A DNA stretch of 64,000 bases from Tenrec ecaudatus (taxonomy: Eukaryota; Chordata; Mammalia; Afrosoricida; Tenrecidae): assembly GCF_050624435.1 (NCBI RefSeq), contig NC_134546.1:16577001-16641000 (forward strand), in the 5' to 3' direction. The notes below the pieces were generated by a model. That model worked only from the letters and a program-made list of their open reading frames with translations. It made no database searches and was not told the origin of the DNA. The number at the start of each line of letters is the position of its first letter. Within the stretch, counting starts at the first letter, position 1. Positions 29,001 through 43,700 of this stretch are shown here, in pieces. The position numbers were made by a program, and so were the translations under genes.

Positions 29001-29580
29001 CATCCTCTGGTCTAGCCAGATTTGTAAGGTAGAATTGGGATCATGATAGTGGGTGGGGAGGAAGCATTTAGGAACTGCAGGAAAGTTGGATGTTTCATCG
29101 TTGCTACATGGCACCCTGACTGGCTCGTCTCCTCCCCTCGACCATTCTGTAAGGGGATGTCCAGTTGCCTACAGATGGGTCTTGGGACTCCAATCTGCAC
29201 TCCCCCTCATTCACAATGTTTTGATTTTTTTGTTCTTTGATGCCTGATACCTGATCCATTCGACACCTCGTGACCACCTGGGCTGGTGTGCTTCTACCAT
29301 GTGGGCTTGGAAGAAGCCCTCATCCTTTGACTGGTGGAGTCGAACTGTTGTGGATATATTTTGTATGCATGGTTAACATCTACGTTTGCACAGTTAGTTG
29401 ACTTTAAGTACAGGAGTTTCCCCTTAATGATGTGTGTGAACCCTATTCAGATCAGTCTTTCTTATTCATTGTCCAACTCTCACATGCATGTGAGGTGATT
29501 GGAAATACCGTGGCATCAGGGTTACTTTAGTCCTCAAATCAGGTCTTCTGCAGCAGATTTACCCAATCCAGTGCTGTCTA

Positions 29581-29624
<44 letters not shown>

Positions 29625-32600
29625 ATTATCTCAGGAAAATGGCCAAGTCTATGGGTCAGACTGGAGATTTCTCCTCACATAGGTAACAAACCCAAGATCA
29701 ACAGGTCAGCCTAACACAGTGGATCTCGACTTTTCCTAATGCCGCGACCCTTTATTACAGTTCCTCATGTTCCGGTGACCCCTCAACCATAACATTATTT
29801 TTGTTGCTACTTCATCGCTGTCATTTTGCTACTGTTATCAATCAGGTGACCCCTGTGAAAGGGTCGTTCGACACCCCCCCCCCCCAAAGGGGTCGCTACC
29901 CACAGGTTGAGAACCACTAGCCTAAAAGATCAGGTAAAATCTAGTGATAGGATTCTGCTGGTGGTGCGGATGGTTAAGTGCTTAACCACTAACCTGAAGA
30001 TTGACAGTCGGAAGCCACCTGGAGATGCTTCGGGAGACTCGCTTGAAAATCTTCTGAAAACTCACCGCCTTTAAAACTGCGGGGCAGTTCTACTCTGTAC
30101 ACACGGGTCCCTGTGAGCCCGATGCACTCGACAGCAGCTGACCGCAGCCCAGAAGAGCTGCGGGTCAGACAAACTCTGGACGACGGATTTGGTTGGTTGG
30201 CTGAAATGTGAACCAAAAGGTGGTCTGTGAAATGCCAGCGCCGTCTTGGTGAACTCTAGAGGAAGGCTGAGAAAGATTGGCATGGTAGGAAGGATTTATC
30301 CTGAAAGACCAACTCGCCCACCTTGCTCTTACACAACTCTCATGGAGACACATGAGTAATATTCCTGTTTGTGAGGGAACAGATGTACAGTCCCAGAACC
30401 TCTTGACTGAAGGGGAAGCCATGTCTTCTGGACGAAGGATCCTGTTACATGAACAACATTGATACTCCCGTCGTCCCCAGAGGGACCTACAGCCTTTTAC
30501 TCGACGACTGCATTGGGCAAAGGAAAACTGTAAGACTTTTCAAGGGTTACTGGGTACTTGCCCTAAATTGATACGAATTCCAAGAAACTAAAAAAGTCAT
30601 TGGTCTACTAACTGATCAGAGGAGGAGCTTTCGAAGGTTAGGTGATCAATGAAATTTTAGCTCAAATTCCTTCTCAGTGAATAAAGACTTCTTTTGTGAA
30701 ATGGCTTTTGGTTTGCCAAATGCCACCAACCTACCACTTCACCTGAGCTGCCATCATGAACTGGGTGCTGTTGAAGCCACCAAGCAGGCGGTGAAGCCGG
30801 GCATGCACAGCGGTACCCCACCATCAGAGGGAGATGCCCTAAAGGCACACGCTAACTTCTGTGAGGAAGTAGCCCAAGTACCCGTGGCCATTTGGTTCCA
30901 GCTAGACATACGGACCTTGGTTTCCAATTTTCACAAATAAATTGCCTTTTTTTTTTTTTTACAAATTGAAGGTTTGTCACAACCTTGAGTTGATCTAATT
31001 CTCCTTCCTCAAAATCCTTTTCTTTCATAATGCTGTTGCACATGTAAATATGTTATAGGGCAGTGTAGTGGAAACTCAACTGTTACATGCTAACCCCTGA
31101 ATTTGTCTGACTTGCTTTACTGTGATAGCCACTTTGTTGACCAGTCTGGAACTGAACCCACCATGGCCCCAAGGTATGCCTGTATCGCCTTCTCTGTCCC
31201 AGTCCCTGTCGGCAGCCTCATGGCAGGGGGTGTTCCCTGGGACCAGAGGACTCAAAGGAAGACAACAACTGGGACCTGCTTACAGACGGTTCTGAACTAT
31301 ATGTCTGCACCACCGAAATGGACAGCTGCAGCCTGACAGCCTCCGGTCTGGACCATCCCTGGAGGACAGTGGTGAAGGGAAACCTGCCCAGTGGGCAGAA
31401 AACTGAGCAGGGCACCTGGTTCTTCATTTTACTTGGAGATTGGGCCTAAGGTACCAAAGTGGAGCAGAGTATAGCCCGTGGCCAGTGGTTTGATGAGATG
31501 GTGAAGGGCATGATTAAGGAACAAGTGTGTTGTCCTGGGGCTGCTGCTGCAAAAGGCCATCACTCCGGTTGCTGTAAGAGCAGAAGTGGATCGTCTCGGA
31601 GTTCTGGAGCCCAGTAGCTGTGTCTAGGGGAAGGTGCTTTCTTGTCTCCAGGCTTCTTCGAGCCCCTGGGGTTCCTTGGCTTGCAGCAGCATCTTAAATC
31701 ACTCATCACATGACTGTATTCCCTGTGGCTTTCTTCAGATTGGATTAAGACTCGCCCTATTCCAGTGTGACCTCACAGTAACAGGTAATGTTAACAGATA
31801 ATGTCTTCAGAGCCTTATTTCCAAACAAGGTCATGTTGACCAACACCAGCGGTTAGATGCCTCAACATATTTGTCACCCACACCACATTGCTTGGGGGTA
31901 TAAATCAGTCCAGAACATGATTGGAGAATAGGTATCGAGGAAAATGGGTCTGTGGAAGAAAGAGGTATGTGGATAAACCGCTCTGAGTGGGTAATAAACG
32001 TGAAGCTATTTGTCTCACTTTGAGAATGCTCAACAAAGTGTCATCTCAGCCATGAATTTAAATAATCAAGCAGATCCGATGGCCCCTTCTGTGGCTACCT
32101 ACCTATTAGCCTTTCCGTGCATGAATGAGTGTGCTTCCGCTCCTGACGTTGTCGACTGCTCTCAGGAGCACAAAGGGACCGTGGCGATAGGGGTGGTGAG
32201 TATGGTGGTTCGGCACCATGAGCATCCACTCACCAGGGCCAACTTGGCTGTGGCCACTGCTGCGTGCTCACTCCACCAACAACAGACTGTACAGAAATCC
32301 CAGAGCGGTGCCACCTCCTGGAGTCGCCAGCCTCTATCTGGCGGCAAATTTATGATTTTGAGCATTAACTGTGATGGGAGGGGCATCATTTTACTCTTAC
32401 GGGAATTGATACTTATTCTGGGTACGAATGTGCGTACCAACATTGCCATCAGGGGACTAAAAATACCTGCAACTGTTTGAGACTCATCCAGCAAAACGTA
32501 CAGTTGTGCTGTATTAACTCTATGGTCCGTGGCATCACCTCTCTGTGGAATGGGCACACATAGGGCCCCATCTTCTTGCTGCTGTGGACAGTGTGGGCAT

Positions 32601-34694
32601 TGGTGTACATAGCCCACAGTGTGGTTGAGACATTCGATGATGCCCAATTCTTTTCTCTTTAGGTCCCTTTCATCCTTTGGAATTTAGCTAGTCCATCTTT
32701 GTATGGTCTTGTCAGTTGGTGGATCTTTAACATCTTCAAACTTAGGGGCCACTTTAGTTCTGGGGAATTTTCCTCCATTAAATTTTTCCCCATTAATTTC
32801 TTACATAATTTCCTTCCCTCCCTGTGTTTGGGTTTCTCTTTTAAGAGCCTATCTTAATTGGAACTTGGATTTTTTATTGCACCTTTCTTTTTTCCTTTAT
32901 GTTCTGAGCAGTTTTCTTAACTATCCCATTCATCTCCTCTTTTGACTTTTTAATTTCAACAACCATATATTTAGTCCCCAAGTATTTTTCCAGTCTTATT
33001 CTGAATAGTTCCTTACTATAGCATCCTGTTCTTAATTTTTAAATGTGATCATTTCAGATAATCTAAGTATACTAAATCAAAGGATATTTTTCTAAGTTCT
33101 CCCCAACCCCCAGAATAATATGCTTTTTCTGGGTGAGATTTTCTCTTTTGTATGGTCCTGGTGCTACTGATTTTCCTCATGTTGGGTGATCCTTGACTGT
33201 CTACTTATGCTTAAGAATGGGTAGCTGGTTTGTTTGTATGTGTACGTACGAAGGGGTACCCCCCCCCCAATTGAAAAGAGCTCCGCTGGACAGAGCTTTT
33301 GCAGTATGCATTTATCCCCGCTAGGCGAGCATCGAGCAACTTGCTCTGAGTTAGTGCACCCAGCGGCATCGCCTGGGAAGGTTCTGTCTGGTCACAGTGA
33401 ATTTTTTTTGTAAAAGCAGTTATGTTCGAAGGTCGTGTTTGGTGGTGGCGGACTTAAGAGAACGGCTGTGAAATTTGTTTTTCTGCTCGGGGCATAGTTC
33501 CATAGAAACTTGTGATGTGGAACACAGCTTACAAGGACAGCGCTGTGGGAAAACTCAAGGGGACGGGTGGTCTTCTCATTTCAAAAAAAGGTGCAATGTT
33601 GATTGACGACAAACCTCATTCTGGATGTCTGTCAACTTCCTGAATGGACAAGAATGTTGACAAAATCCGTGCCCTTGTGCTCGAAGACCAATGATAGACC
33701 ACTGAAGAGATGGGGAAGTTACTGGTATCTGGACTATCTTGGTGCTCAGTTTAGCAAATTTCAACCAAAGATTTGGGAATGGGAAGGGTCGCTGTGAAAT
33801 TTGTGCCTCGGGTACTGACTGACCAGGAAAAAGAGCTTCTCCCATACTTTTTCCCAAGAGCATTACTGGTGACCAGACATGTGCTGTTCTTAGGACCCCG
33901 AAAGCAAACCTCAGTCAAGCCAGTGAAAGACACCATTGTCACCTCGCCCGCCCCTCCAAAGCTCATCAAGTGAAATCAAAGACCAAAATGATGCTCATTT
34001 GTTTTTTGATGTGAGGGGGATAATGCATTTGGAGGTCATTCCACCAGGTCAGACTGTTCATCAAGCTTTCTATTTAGCGGTTCTGACAAGATTGCATAAC
34101 AGTGTGCGACAAAAAAGGCCTGATTTGAGTCAGACTGGTCTTGCCACCATGGCAGTGCACCTGCTCATGCAGCCATCTCAGTGCACCAGATTTTAGCAAA
34201 AAACAGCATACTTCTTTTTCCCCATGCACCTGACTCACCTGACCTCACTCCACATGATTTATTTTTGTTTCCATGAATGAATAGGGACATGAAAGGACAG
34301 CAATTTGATGACTTAGAAGGGGTGAAGAAAAAAATGAGGTGCTGTTAGCCATCCCAACAGATGAGTTTGAAAAACGTTTCCAAGAATGGAATCACAGATT
34401 TGATAAATGTATTAAGTGTAATGGACAGTACTTTGAAGGTGATAAGGCTATTTTATAAAAATAAATACATCGCTTTGAAAAAAATCCATTTGGGGGTACT
34501 CCCTCTTATGTGCTTTTAAAAAACGTAATAGATATGTTTCCAGTAAGTCATTTCTGTGACTAGCAAGCTCGATGAACAGCACATTGGATATGTGCGGAGT
34601 GCTTTGCCTTCAAGTCGAGTTGACCGAAATTCTTGCTTCACAAAACTCTTCGTGACTTAATAGTCATTTTTCTGGCACCTCTTCTGGTGTGTGT

Positions 34695-34729
<35 letters not shown>

Positions 34730-37700
34730 CAGATGACTCAGTCATAGTCTGCTGTTCTTTCTTTAAAATTTTCCCATGCCCTAGTTTATGTTGGAGCTCC
34801 CCAATGCCTGGGCACAGTGCTTAAGAGCCCTGATTTAAGTTGATTGGAGCAGGAACTAACAGGCTAAAGATTCCTGAGATGCCAGAAAGAGGATTGCTTT
34901 TTCCGGGACACCAACCCCCCTATACTACAATCCATCTGGTAAATTTGTTCTAAGTCTGTAGCAGGGCCTGGGGGTCTGTTTTGATGGGAGAGTGGAAGAG
35001 GCTTTCAGGGGAACAGGGTTCCCCACTTCTCACTTCTGCCTTTGTGTCCCTGAGTGCTTTCCCTACTCACCCCCTACCCCCACCCCATCCCCCAGGGCTC
35101 TGAAGGGCAGGTAAACTCCAACCTCTATCAGAGTCTTTCAGATTATATTCTGGACTGTGTCTCTCTTTTTTTTTTTTTAAATACCAATTTATTTTCTGAC
35201 TTCCAGATCCATGGAATTATATATTTAAAACTTTCATCTTCTAATGTGGTTTAGACAGAGATGGGAGGAAACATGTGCTCCTTGACGTAGTGGTATGAAC
35301 TAGAACAGTGGCATTGTTTTATTCTCAGTGCCCCAGTGAGACGATGTCTCCCAGACCCTCCTCTTACAGCTGGGTGCACGCGGGGTGCGAGCGCGGCAGG
35401 CAAACCCAGGGCTCCGCTCCCAGGGACGGGCTGTGATGTCGTCGGTTACCAAACAGTGTTAAAGACCGTGTGCCAGCCAAACCAGTAACTTATTTTTTTT
35501 TTTCCAAAAGAGTAGAATTCTCTCCTGTGTAGGAAAGCTGACAGAAGTAGCCAGGAATTCACAAAATACAGATGAGTAGAAGCATGAGGCCTTTCCATAT
35601 TTCCTGGACCATCTTGAGCTATGATTCTGAAACATTCAGAAGAATAAGCCTCAAGTAGAGAGAACATGTTTTGAGGATGCTGATGGCAACAAATGTACAA
35701 ATGTGCTTGACATAATGGATGGCATATGGATTTTGATAAGAGTTGTACACGCCCCCAATAAAATGATTTTGAAAAGAAAAAATGGTAATAAAAAGATTAA
35801 CAAGCCTCTTTTATTCTTACCCAGAGATCCAGTAGGTGATGCTGCCCTGGTTGAAGTGGAGGGGCGCCTTACTGAACACCCACTTCCCCTTGCACCCCAA
35901 GGCACTTTCCCCCTTGAGCACATATGTATCTGAAACCAAAGACCTTAATGCCACATTCGTCCAATGAAAAATACTATTTAACTAATTTAAGGAGAGTTTG
36001 CTACCAAAATAAGCTGGACTGGAAATTGTTTGCAAGTGTAGGCAGACGTCTCCATTTGTCCGTCGCCTGGCGGCTCAGCGAGCCTCTCCAGGGCGGTGCT
36101 CTGCCATGCGGCGCTCATCTCCCGAGTGAGTTGGTAAGTTCACTGAGTTCAGAAGTCAGACGTTGCAGACAGGCCCTCTGTGGAAGGTAACAGGCTGCAC
36201 CTCCCACCCCTGTCAATGGAGAGGAGCCCCCGAGGTGGCTCGCCAAGAGCTGCTCCCAGGAAGGGGAAGTTGCTGTTTTTGAAGACTGCAGCCTTGGGAC
36301 CCGAGGGGCTGTAAGGCCACCGTGAGCTGGGCTGAGTGACAGGGACCAGCAGTGACACTCCTGTGCTTTTCTTTAGCGGAGCGAACACGAATCGTAACCT
36401 CCCCGTCTCTTAGACAGCGGCCACGTTGGCTCTAATGGAAGTTGGGCCCAAAAAGCCCATGTTGGTTTGTCTACAGGAATCAGTAAGACACTGCTTTTGC
36501 ATATATGTAACTTGTCTTTCTTTTTAACAGGAAAAAATTAAAAAGTACATCCAAATATATTTATCAAACCTTATTTTTGAATGGTGAAAATAGTGATATC
36601 AAGATCTGTGCCCTAGGAGAAGAATGGAGCTTACACAAAATATATTTATGTCAAGTAAGTGTTTCATTTTTTTTCCCATTGGAGTATCAAGAATTAATCA
36701 ATTTAAAAGAAAACTCATTGCATTTCACAGGAACCTTTTACATGGGCATTATGGCCTCTAATCTAATTAAAAAGTGCTTTATTAGAAAGCGAGGCACAAT
36801 AGTAGAGAAGAGTTTTAGTCGGGCCTAGTAGAAAACAGACTTTGAATTTTCCTCGTTATCTCAGCCCAGGCACCATTCCTTCGGGAAGTAATTTGGTTGG
36901 AGCCCTCTTTAGGGAATGCTGACATTGGTGTATTTAGTGTCGGATTGTCAGTTGGATGAACTGATTTTGAAACACTGCTTTGTAGTTAAGGGTAAGTGTG
37001 AATGGACACTTCTTGACACCTTTTCCTTTGTCTTCAGAAATCTCCTTAAAGACAAGACTGACAGAGTATACAGACTAAGTTACTTAGCCGGCACTCCTAT
37101 TGATTTCTGTGCTGGGGCTATCACTATCTGCCACTCCATCTTAAAGATTCGAAATTTCCTAAACAAAAGAAAATGTTGCCTCTCATGGCCCAGTCATTCA
37201 GTAATTCTTCAATCAGACTCCTTCTGTGTGTGGCAGTGGAGATAGCGCCGTGAGCAGAATCGTTCTTATTCTTTGGACCTTTTATTGTACTGGTTTTCTT
37301 CACCATTTGAGAATGATTACTGGGAAGAAGTGCCATCTAAGACTTTTCATTTGAAACATTTTTAAAAGGTTTTTTCTGTGACATTTTAATCATAATATTT
37401 TTATGTAAATTTTGGGGGAACAAGTTTCCTGTGGCTTGAAGTAGCTAGCCTAGAGAAGCTGTCCGAGTGTTGATCTCGCCTTGAGGCTGTGTGCTGCAGG
37501 TGTGATTCATTTATTGTCGGCAGTTTTGTGGGGGGCGAGGGGGGGGTGAGTGAGGCTGCCTCTGCCTGTACCACCACAGAGACACTGGGCCCAGAAAAGT
37601 GTAAGCCGCATGCTCAACTCTAAACCCTCGAGGGTAGGAGCAGTCCTGTTCTGGTCACTTTGTGTCCACAGTGCCTTATGTGTATGAAGCACTTAGTAAA

Positions 37701-40700
37701 ATAAAATCCAAAATCAGTTACTGGAAGGAAAAAACTTCATCCAATGTGGGGCATTTGCTCTCCTTTTTTTCTCCTCCCGTGCACACTGTTTTATATCTAC
37801 TTTGTGTGACATAAATGCTAAGGTTGCATTTATAATCTCCCTGAGAAGGACAACATGTAAATGTAATCTATCCAGAAATTGCCTTGTTAAAGGCAGGGAT
37901 AACTAAGCTTAGTTACTTCATTGCCATCTGGTCGAGTGAAAAACTAGCAGTCTCAGTATTTAATATAGGAATTCAATTTGTAATATGAGAGTTTGGTTTA
38001 ATTTTTGTTCAGTGAAGGAGCCCTGATGACACAATGGTTAAGTGATTGGCTGCTGACCCCGAGGTCAGTGGTTCAAACCCACCAGGCACTCCACAAGGGA
38101 AAGCTGTGGCAGTCTGCCTCCCAAAGGCTCTCAGCCCTGGAAACTGTCTGGTGAAGTTCTCTGCTGACCTGTCGGGTCACGATGCGTCAAAATCAGTTTG
38201 GTTGCTTTGCTAAATCAGTGCTAAACTTAAAGCATTGGGCATATCTTGATAGAATCCATAGTGCCTTTATTTTAATATCTTCTATGGGTATGTTTGGCAG
38301 TTCTTTTTCTCTTGGAATAATAGAATGGATTAGTTTTGGTAAAACTGTTCAATGAAGGTACTGGGTAATCACTGACTTTTTTTTTTTTTTTTAAGTCTGG
38401 CTACTTTTCTAGTATGTTCAGTGGTTCTTGGAAAGAATCCAGCATGAGTATCATTGAACTGGAGATTCCTGACCAGAATATCGACATAGAAGGTAACCAC
38501 TGCCACCATCTAAACGTTAGCGAAAATGTTAGCCTTGCCTTCTTTTGGTGAAAAATTGTTTTCTTTTAACTTTGTAAGCTAAAAACTGCCCCATTTCAAC
38601 ATCTCAAGGAAATAACTTTATACTGATGTACCTCATAGTTCTTTCCCACCTGTCAGCTATCTAGTCACATGGTGCCCTTAATGAATCTGTTTGCTTATCT
38701 CTCTAAGTTGAAAGGGCATCAAAAAGTGTGTGCAAAAATTCCATTAAAAAATTTTTTTTTAGTTCAAGGATCGTTTGCCATTTTCTTTTAATTTGATTTT
38801 CCATGAACTTTTTAAAACCTACCTCATATTTCTCTTTGGGATGTAGATGAAGGACATAGACCAAGAGAATCAAAGTGAACCTTTTAAAAGCTACATAAAA
38901 AGCTGATAAATGATATTCATCAGTCATTAGGGAATATGAATATCTTCTGGGTTATTCATATAAATAAATGTGTAAATAACATAAGCTTCATTTTTATGGT
39001 CTTAGAGCAGTTTAGTGCCGCAACAGTAGAAGCCAGCTTTCTTTTCTTTCTCTTTTTTTTTCTAATCATTTTACTAGGGGCTCAGACAACTCTTATCACA
39101 ATCCATACATACATCAATTGTGTAAAGCACATTTTTACATTCATTGCCCTCATCATTCTCAAAGCGTTTGCTCTCCACATCAGCCCCTGACATCAGTTCC
39201 TCATTTTTTCCCTCCCTCTCCACTCCCCCCTCCCTGATGAATCCTTGACAATTTATAAATTATCATTTTGTCATATCTTGCCCTGTCTGATGTCTCCCTT
39301 CACCCACTTTCTGTTGTCCGTCCCCCAGGGAGGAGGCTATATGTAGATCCATGTAATCGGTATCCCTTTTCCATCCCGCCCTCCCTCCACCGTCCCAGTA
39401 TTACCCCTCACACCCCTGGCCCTGAAGGGATCATCCACCCTGGCTTCCCTGTGTTTCCAGTTCCTATCTGCACCAGTGAACATCCTCTGGTCTAGCCAGA
39501 CTTGTAAGGTAGAATTGGGATCATGATAGTGGGGGAGGAGGAAGCATTTAGGAACTAGAGGAAAGTTGTATGTTTCATTGTTGCTACATCGCGTCTCCAC
39601 CCTGAGACGCTTCTGTAAGGGGATGTTCAGTGGCCTACCAATGGACAGTAGCTTTCTTGCGTCCTTTTTGAGGTGGAGCTGAGCACTGCAGAATCACAGA
39701 GGTGTGTGTACCGGGCACCAGGCTCGGCGAACAGTGATGAGGAGCCACCAACTGTTTGGATTGGGTGCACAGTATTTGGAATGGTCAATACTTTTTACCA
39801 TTTGCTTGCTGTGACCATTGGTCACGGTGGTCTGAACTGCTGTGTTAAAGAATCCAGAAGGATTGAGTGAACCATTTGAAGCCACGGCCGTTTCTTGGAA
39901 GAAAGACCTGGTGAGCCACTCCTGTAAAGATGACAGACTGGGAAACCCGATGGGCCAGTTTCACTTTGTCACGAACAGTGGCTGGAAGTCGGAAGGGAGA
40001 AAAATGAGGCTCTCCACTCCCGTAAAGATTCACAGCCCACAAACCACACGGGCAGTTTGACTGTGTCCTACACTGTCTCTCTGAGTCAAAATTGCTGTGG
40101 TGACAGTGAGCTTGCTTTGGGTTAGGAATCTGAACAGACTCGGGCACACCAGGGAGGGGTCACCAGCCGGGGGCATGTGGCATGAACCAAGATTGATACC
40201 ACACTCCCCGTTGGTGAAGCAGCAAAGTTAAGATGATCATTGGTTTTTGTTCTTAGTGAGGGATCTACCAATTCTGACCATTTAATTCAACAACAACCAC
40301 AGTGTTAAGAGGAGGTGCTAGCAGAATCGAGCTAGACTTGGTATAAACAGCAAAGCATAACGCTGAGTAAGCGCCCTCAGTCTGCAGCCAGCACTAGCAT
40401 CTAGTGAGCAGTGCTCCTCTTATTCCTTCATATACGTACTCGCTGCCGTTGGAAACGGCTCGATGGCTGGGAGTTAATGGTCACCGCGTGCAGAGAGGTT
40501 TTTGTGGCACCATTTATTTATGGTTCTTCCCGCTCTCCATCTCGGCGTTGCTTGCAGCGCTGCAGGTCGCATTCGGCTCGCTGTACAGAGATGACGTCTT
40601 GATCAAGCCCAGTCGAGTCATTGCGATCTTGGCAGCAGCCTCCATGCTGCAGCTGGTAAGTATCTGTTCTAGAAGCACAAATACACTTAGCTTTTTAGGA

Positions 40701-43700
40701 TGTTTTAAAATAAAAATGACATCTGTAAATACTCCATTTGCCAGAAATCACTTAACATGCTTACCTAAAGCAGTGTACTATAACTGCAGGGGCGAGGCTG
40801 TCTGTGTAGCAGAATACAAGCTGCCTCTGTACAGATGTCTTTGTAGTCTTAGATTGTTACAATGCAGAAAAATTGTACTTGTCCAAGTAAGAAATGGAGC
40901 CATGGTGGTATAGTGGTTCTACATTGGCCTGCGATCCGCATGATCAGCAGTTCAAAACCACCAGCAGCTTCCTCAGGAGAAAGACTGGGCTTTCTACTCC
41001 GGTAAATAGTAGTCAGCATTAACTCCATGGCAGCGGGGTTGGAGTCTGGAAGTTCCCACCTTCAAAGGACGCTACAACATAATATGTGTGAGCATAATGT
41101 GGTGTTCCAAAATTAAGGTATAATCTGCCCAGTGTGATAGATGCCATCATAAACATGTCCTGTAAGGTGTAGTGGATTTAAAAAGAAGGGAGTCACTACT
41201 TCAACCTACGATGTCATAAGGTGATGTTTCAGATTGAGTCTTAAAGCATGAAAATGTATTTATCCTGCAAAAAACAGAGAGGGTGAAGAACATTGCTGAC
41301 AGAAAAAACGGTACACAAAGACCTAGAGATGTGAAACAATGGGTGATTCGAGAGTCTTAGCAGAATGTGTTTATAACATAGACGATGGGAAGGTTTGGAG
41401 AGAAGGGAGCAGAGGCGGCGTGATCAGGAAAGCCCCTGAGCATCGTGCTAATAAGCACGCTAGACTTTACTCACAAGTACCTGTGGAAGATCTTATGCCG
41501 GAGAGAGACGATCTAGAAAGAACACTACCAAAACCGTGAGAAGGAAAGACAGTGATCACCGTAGAGCCAACCACCAAGCAGCCCAAGTGAGCATCTAAAT
41601 TGGGGAGTAGCCTTTCGGGCGGACAAGAACGGAACCTAAAGACGCCAAGCAGAATTAGCCATCACTTGGTGACAGCAGATGCTAAGAGAGTCATGGAGTC
41701 AGGCGTGGCCGCAGGCACATTTGACGTGCTAGCGAGTCAGTGTCTATTTGATAGTTTCCTTTTATGTGGCATTTATGTGTTTATGTACTTGAACTGTTAA
41801 TAATGGCTTGCTAAATATATTTGACTAAGACCACTTGATTGGAAAAGATGTTTTGATCTCTTCAATACTTATTTCAAATAAATATTATTTTCAATACATA
41901 TGACTTACTTTCTAACCTTTTGATTTAAATCCATGTTCTGCATTATTCATATGGCTTACTAACTAACTGAATAATGTGCTTGCATGCTGAAAATATTTCA
42001 GAAATCTGAGTGAAACACTGCCATCTTTCTATGTATTTAATTTGAGACATTTTATGTAAACATTTCAGATTAAAATTTTAATGTCTAAGAAATACTTGAT
42101 AAAAGATGTTAATGTCTCAAACAATATTTTGTTCTAGGTGCATTTCTTAGGTATTGATAGATGTCTTAAGCTTTGGTAGACATTCCCTGATGATTCGTAA
42201 AGTTGGCTTGCTTAGCCCTTCACGAGGCATCAGACTGTGGTAAAGAGTTGTCCGTTTCCAAAGGAACACAGGCCAGACAGACAGTGCTGCGGAGGTGACT
42301 TGCCAAGGCCCCGCCGAGGGGGCGCTAGAAGAGTGGTGGTCGCAATATTAACTCTGTTTTGTCAACACTCCCTTCCCTACCACCCTCCTCTCTAATTCCA
42401 AGTATTTAAGTGAATACTTGCTGCAGTTTTTCAGTATTTTTGCTCGACTTGTTTAAAACAACATGGGCTGGCTGTCACTTAATGAGCTCTCTTTTCTTTC
42501 TTTCCTCCCCCTTTTTTTTTTCCTTTTCCCCCCCATTTTTAAAATATGTAAAGCACATACTCAGCGCTAATTTTTCCCATGTGAAATGGGCCTTTCCAGT
42601 GCTTATTTATATTTACAGGATGGTTTAATACAGCAGTGCGGTGAGACAATGAAGGAGACAATTAATGTGAACACTGTCTGTGGCTATCACACATCAGCAG
42701 GGACCTATGGATTAGATTCTGTAAAGAAAAAGTGAGTTCCCTTTCTTGGTTTCGTCCCATCCCACTGTTGGGACTTTGCTCTTTGGTTTCTTAAGAGAAT
42801 GTGAAATTTCGAAAAAAGAGAAGGGGGGGAAAAAAAGACAGGAGCATATAAAAACCTACATTTAACTTTGAACTAATTAAGAACTTCCTTAAAAATGTTG
42901 TCTTTGATGTGGTGACCATGGGTGGGTTATACATGCTTGTGAAACCCGGCCACTCCAACAGCACATTTTCTGCTGTTTGTTTAACTGTAGGTGTGATGCC
43001 TGTTTGATCAGTCCAGCTGCTGTCGCGCTCGGCTCTTTACCTCTTGCAAATTAAAGTTCCCATTTCCAGACAATAAAGACAGTAGTCGATGTATGCAAAC
43101 CCCTTCATAAATCATTTTAACACACGTGAAATAGGATTTTGTTAATTAGGTGTGTTCTTATTAATTTGAAGGGAATAGTCCCTGAATAACTGCTGACAAA
43201 AACAGTACTAAATTTCCAGATGTTAAACTAAAACTTTTAAGCATGTCCTAGCAAGATTAATTCTCTTTTTATTTTAACTGAAAGTGCTATTTGACATTGT
43301 AAGAGTGTGATATATAATGTAATAATTACAGGTTTTAATTTCAGATGCCTTGAGTGGCTTCTAAACAACTTGATGACTCACCAGAATGTTGAACTTTTTA
43401 AAGAAATGAGGTATTGGCTCATAAATACTATTTTTCATGTGTTGCTTACCTAAAGTTTGTAAGATACTTTTATATTACACAAAAAATATATTAAGAAAAA
43501 GTGAGCATTTTAATGAAAGGTATCTCGACTTTATCCATGAACTGAAGAAACACTACAAACGTTTGTTTTCTTTTTTGTAACTGATATAATGTAGATTATA
43601 TGGATGGTTGTAACCAATTTTAATAGGAAAAGATACTGCTGCTATAAGATTATAGGACAGTCCTAAATGTTGCCTCACTTCTTTCGTTGAGCTGTTAGAG

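Larger units (their letters stand above)
26025..36530 (+). other. GMCL1: GMCL1 intron 1 (10.5 kb)
   Basis: The first ~500 bp remain CpG-rich. Unassigned stretches are 26600-27090, 30175-30940 (a frame at 30677-30940 of uncertain, possibly ERV, origin), 32680-33248 (pyrimidine-rich) and 34507-35644. Confidence 0.8.

Noticed and set aside
32010-32480. 156-codon frame as a possible gene
   Set aside because: It contains retroviral integrase fragments mixed with out-of-frame sequence; it is decayed ERV pol.
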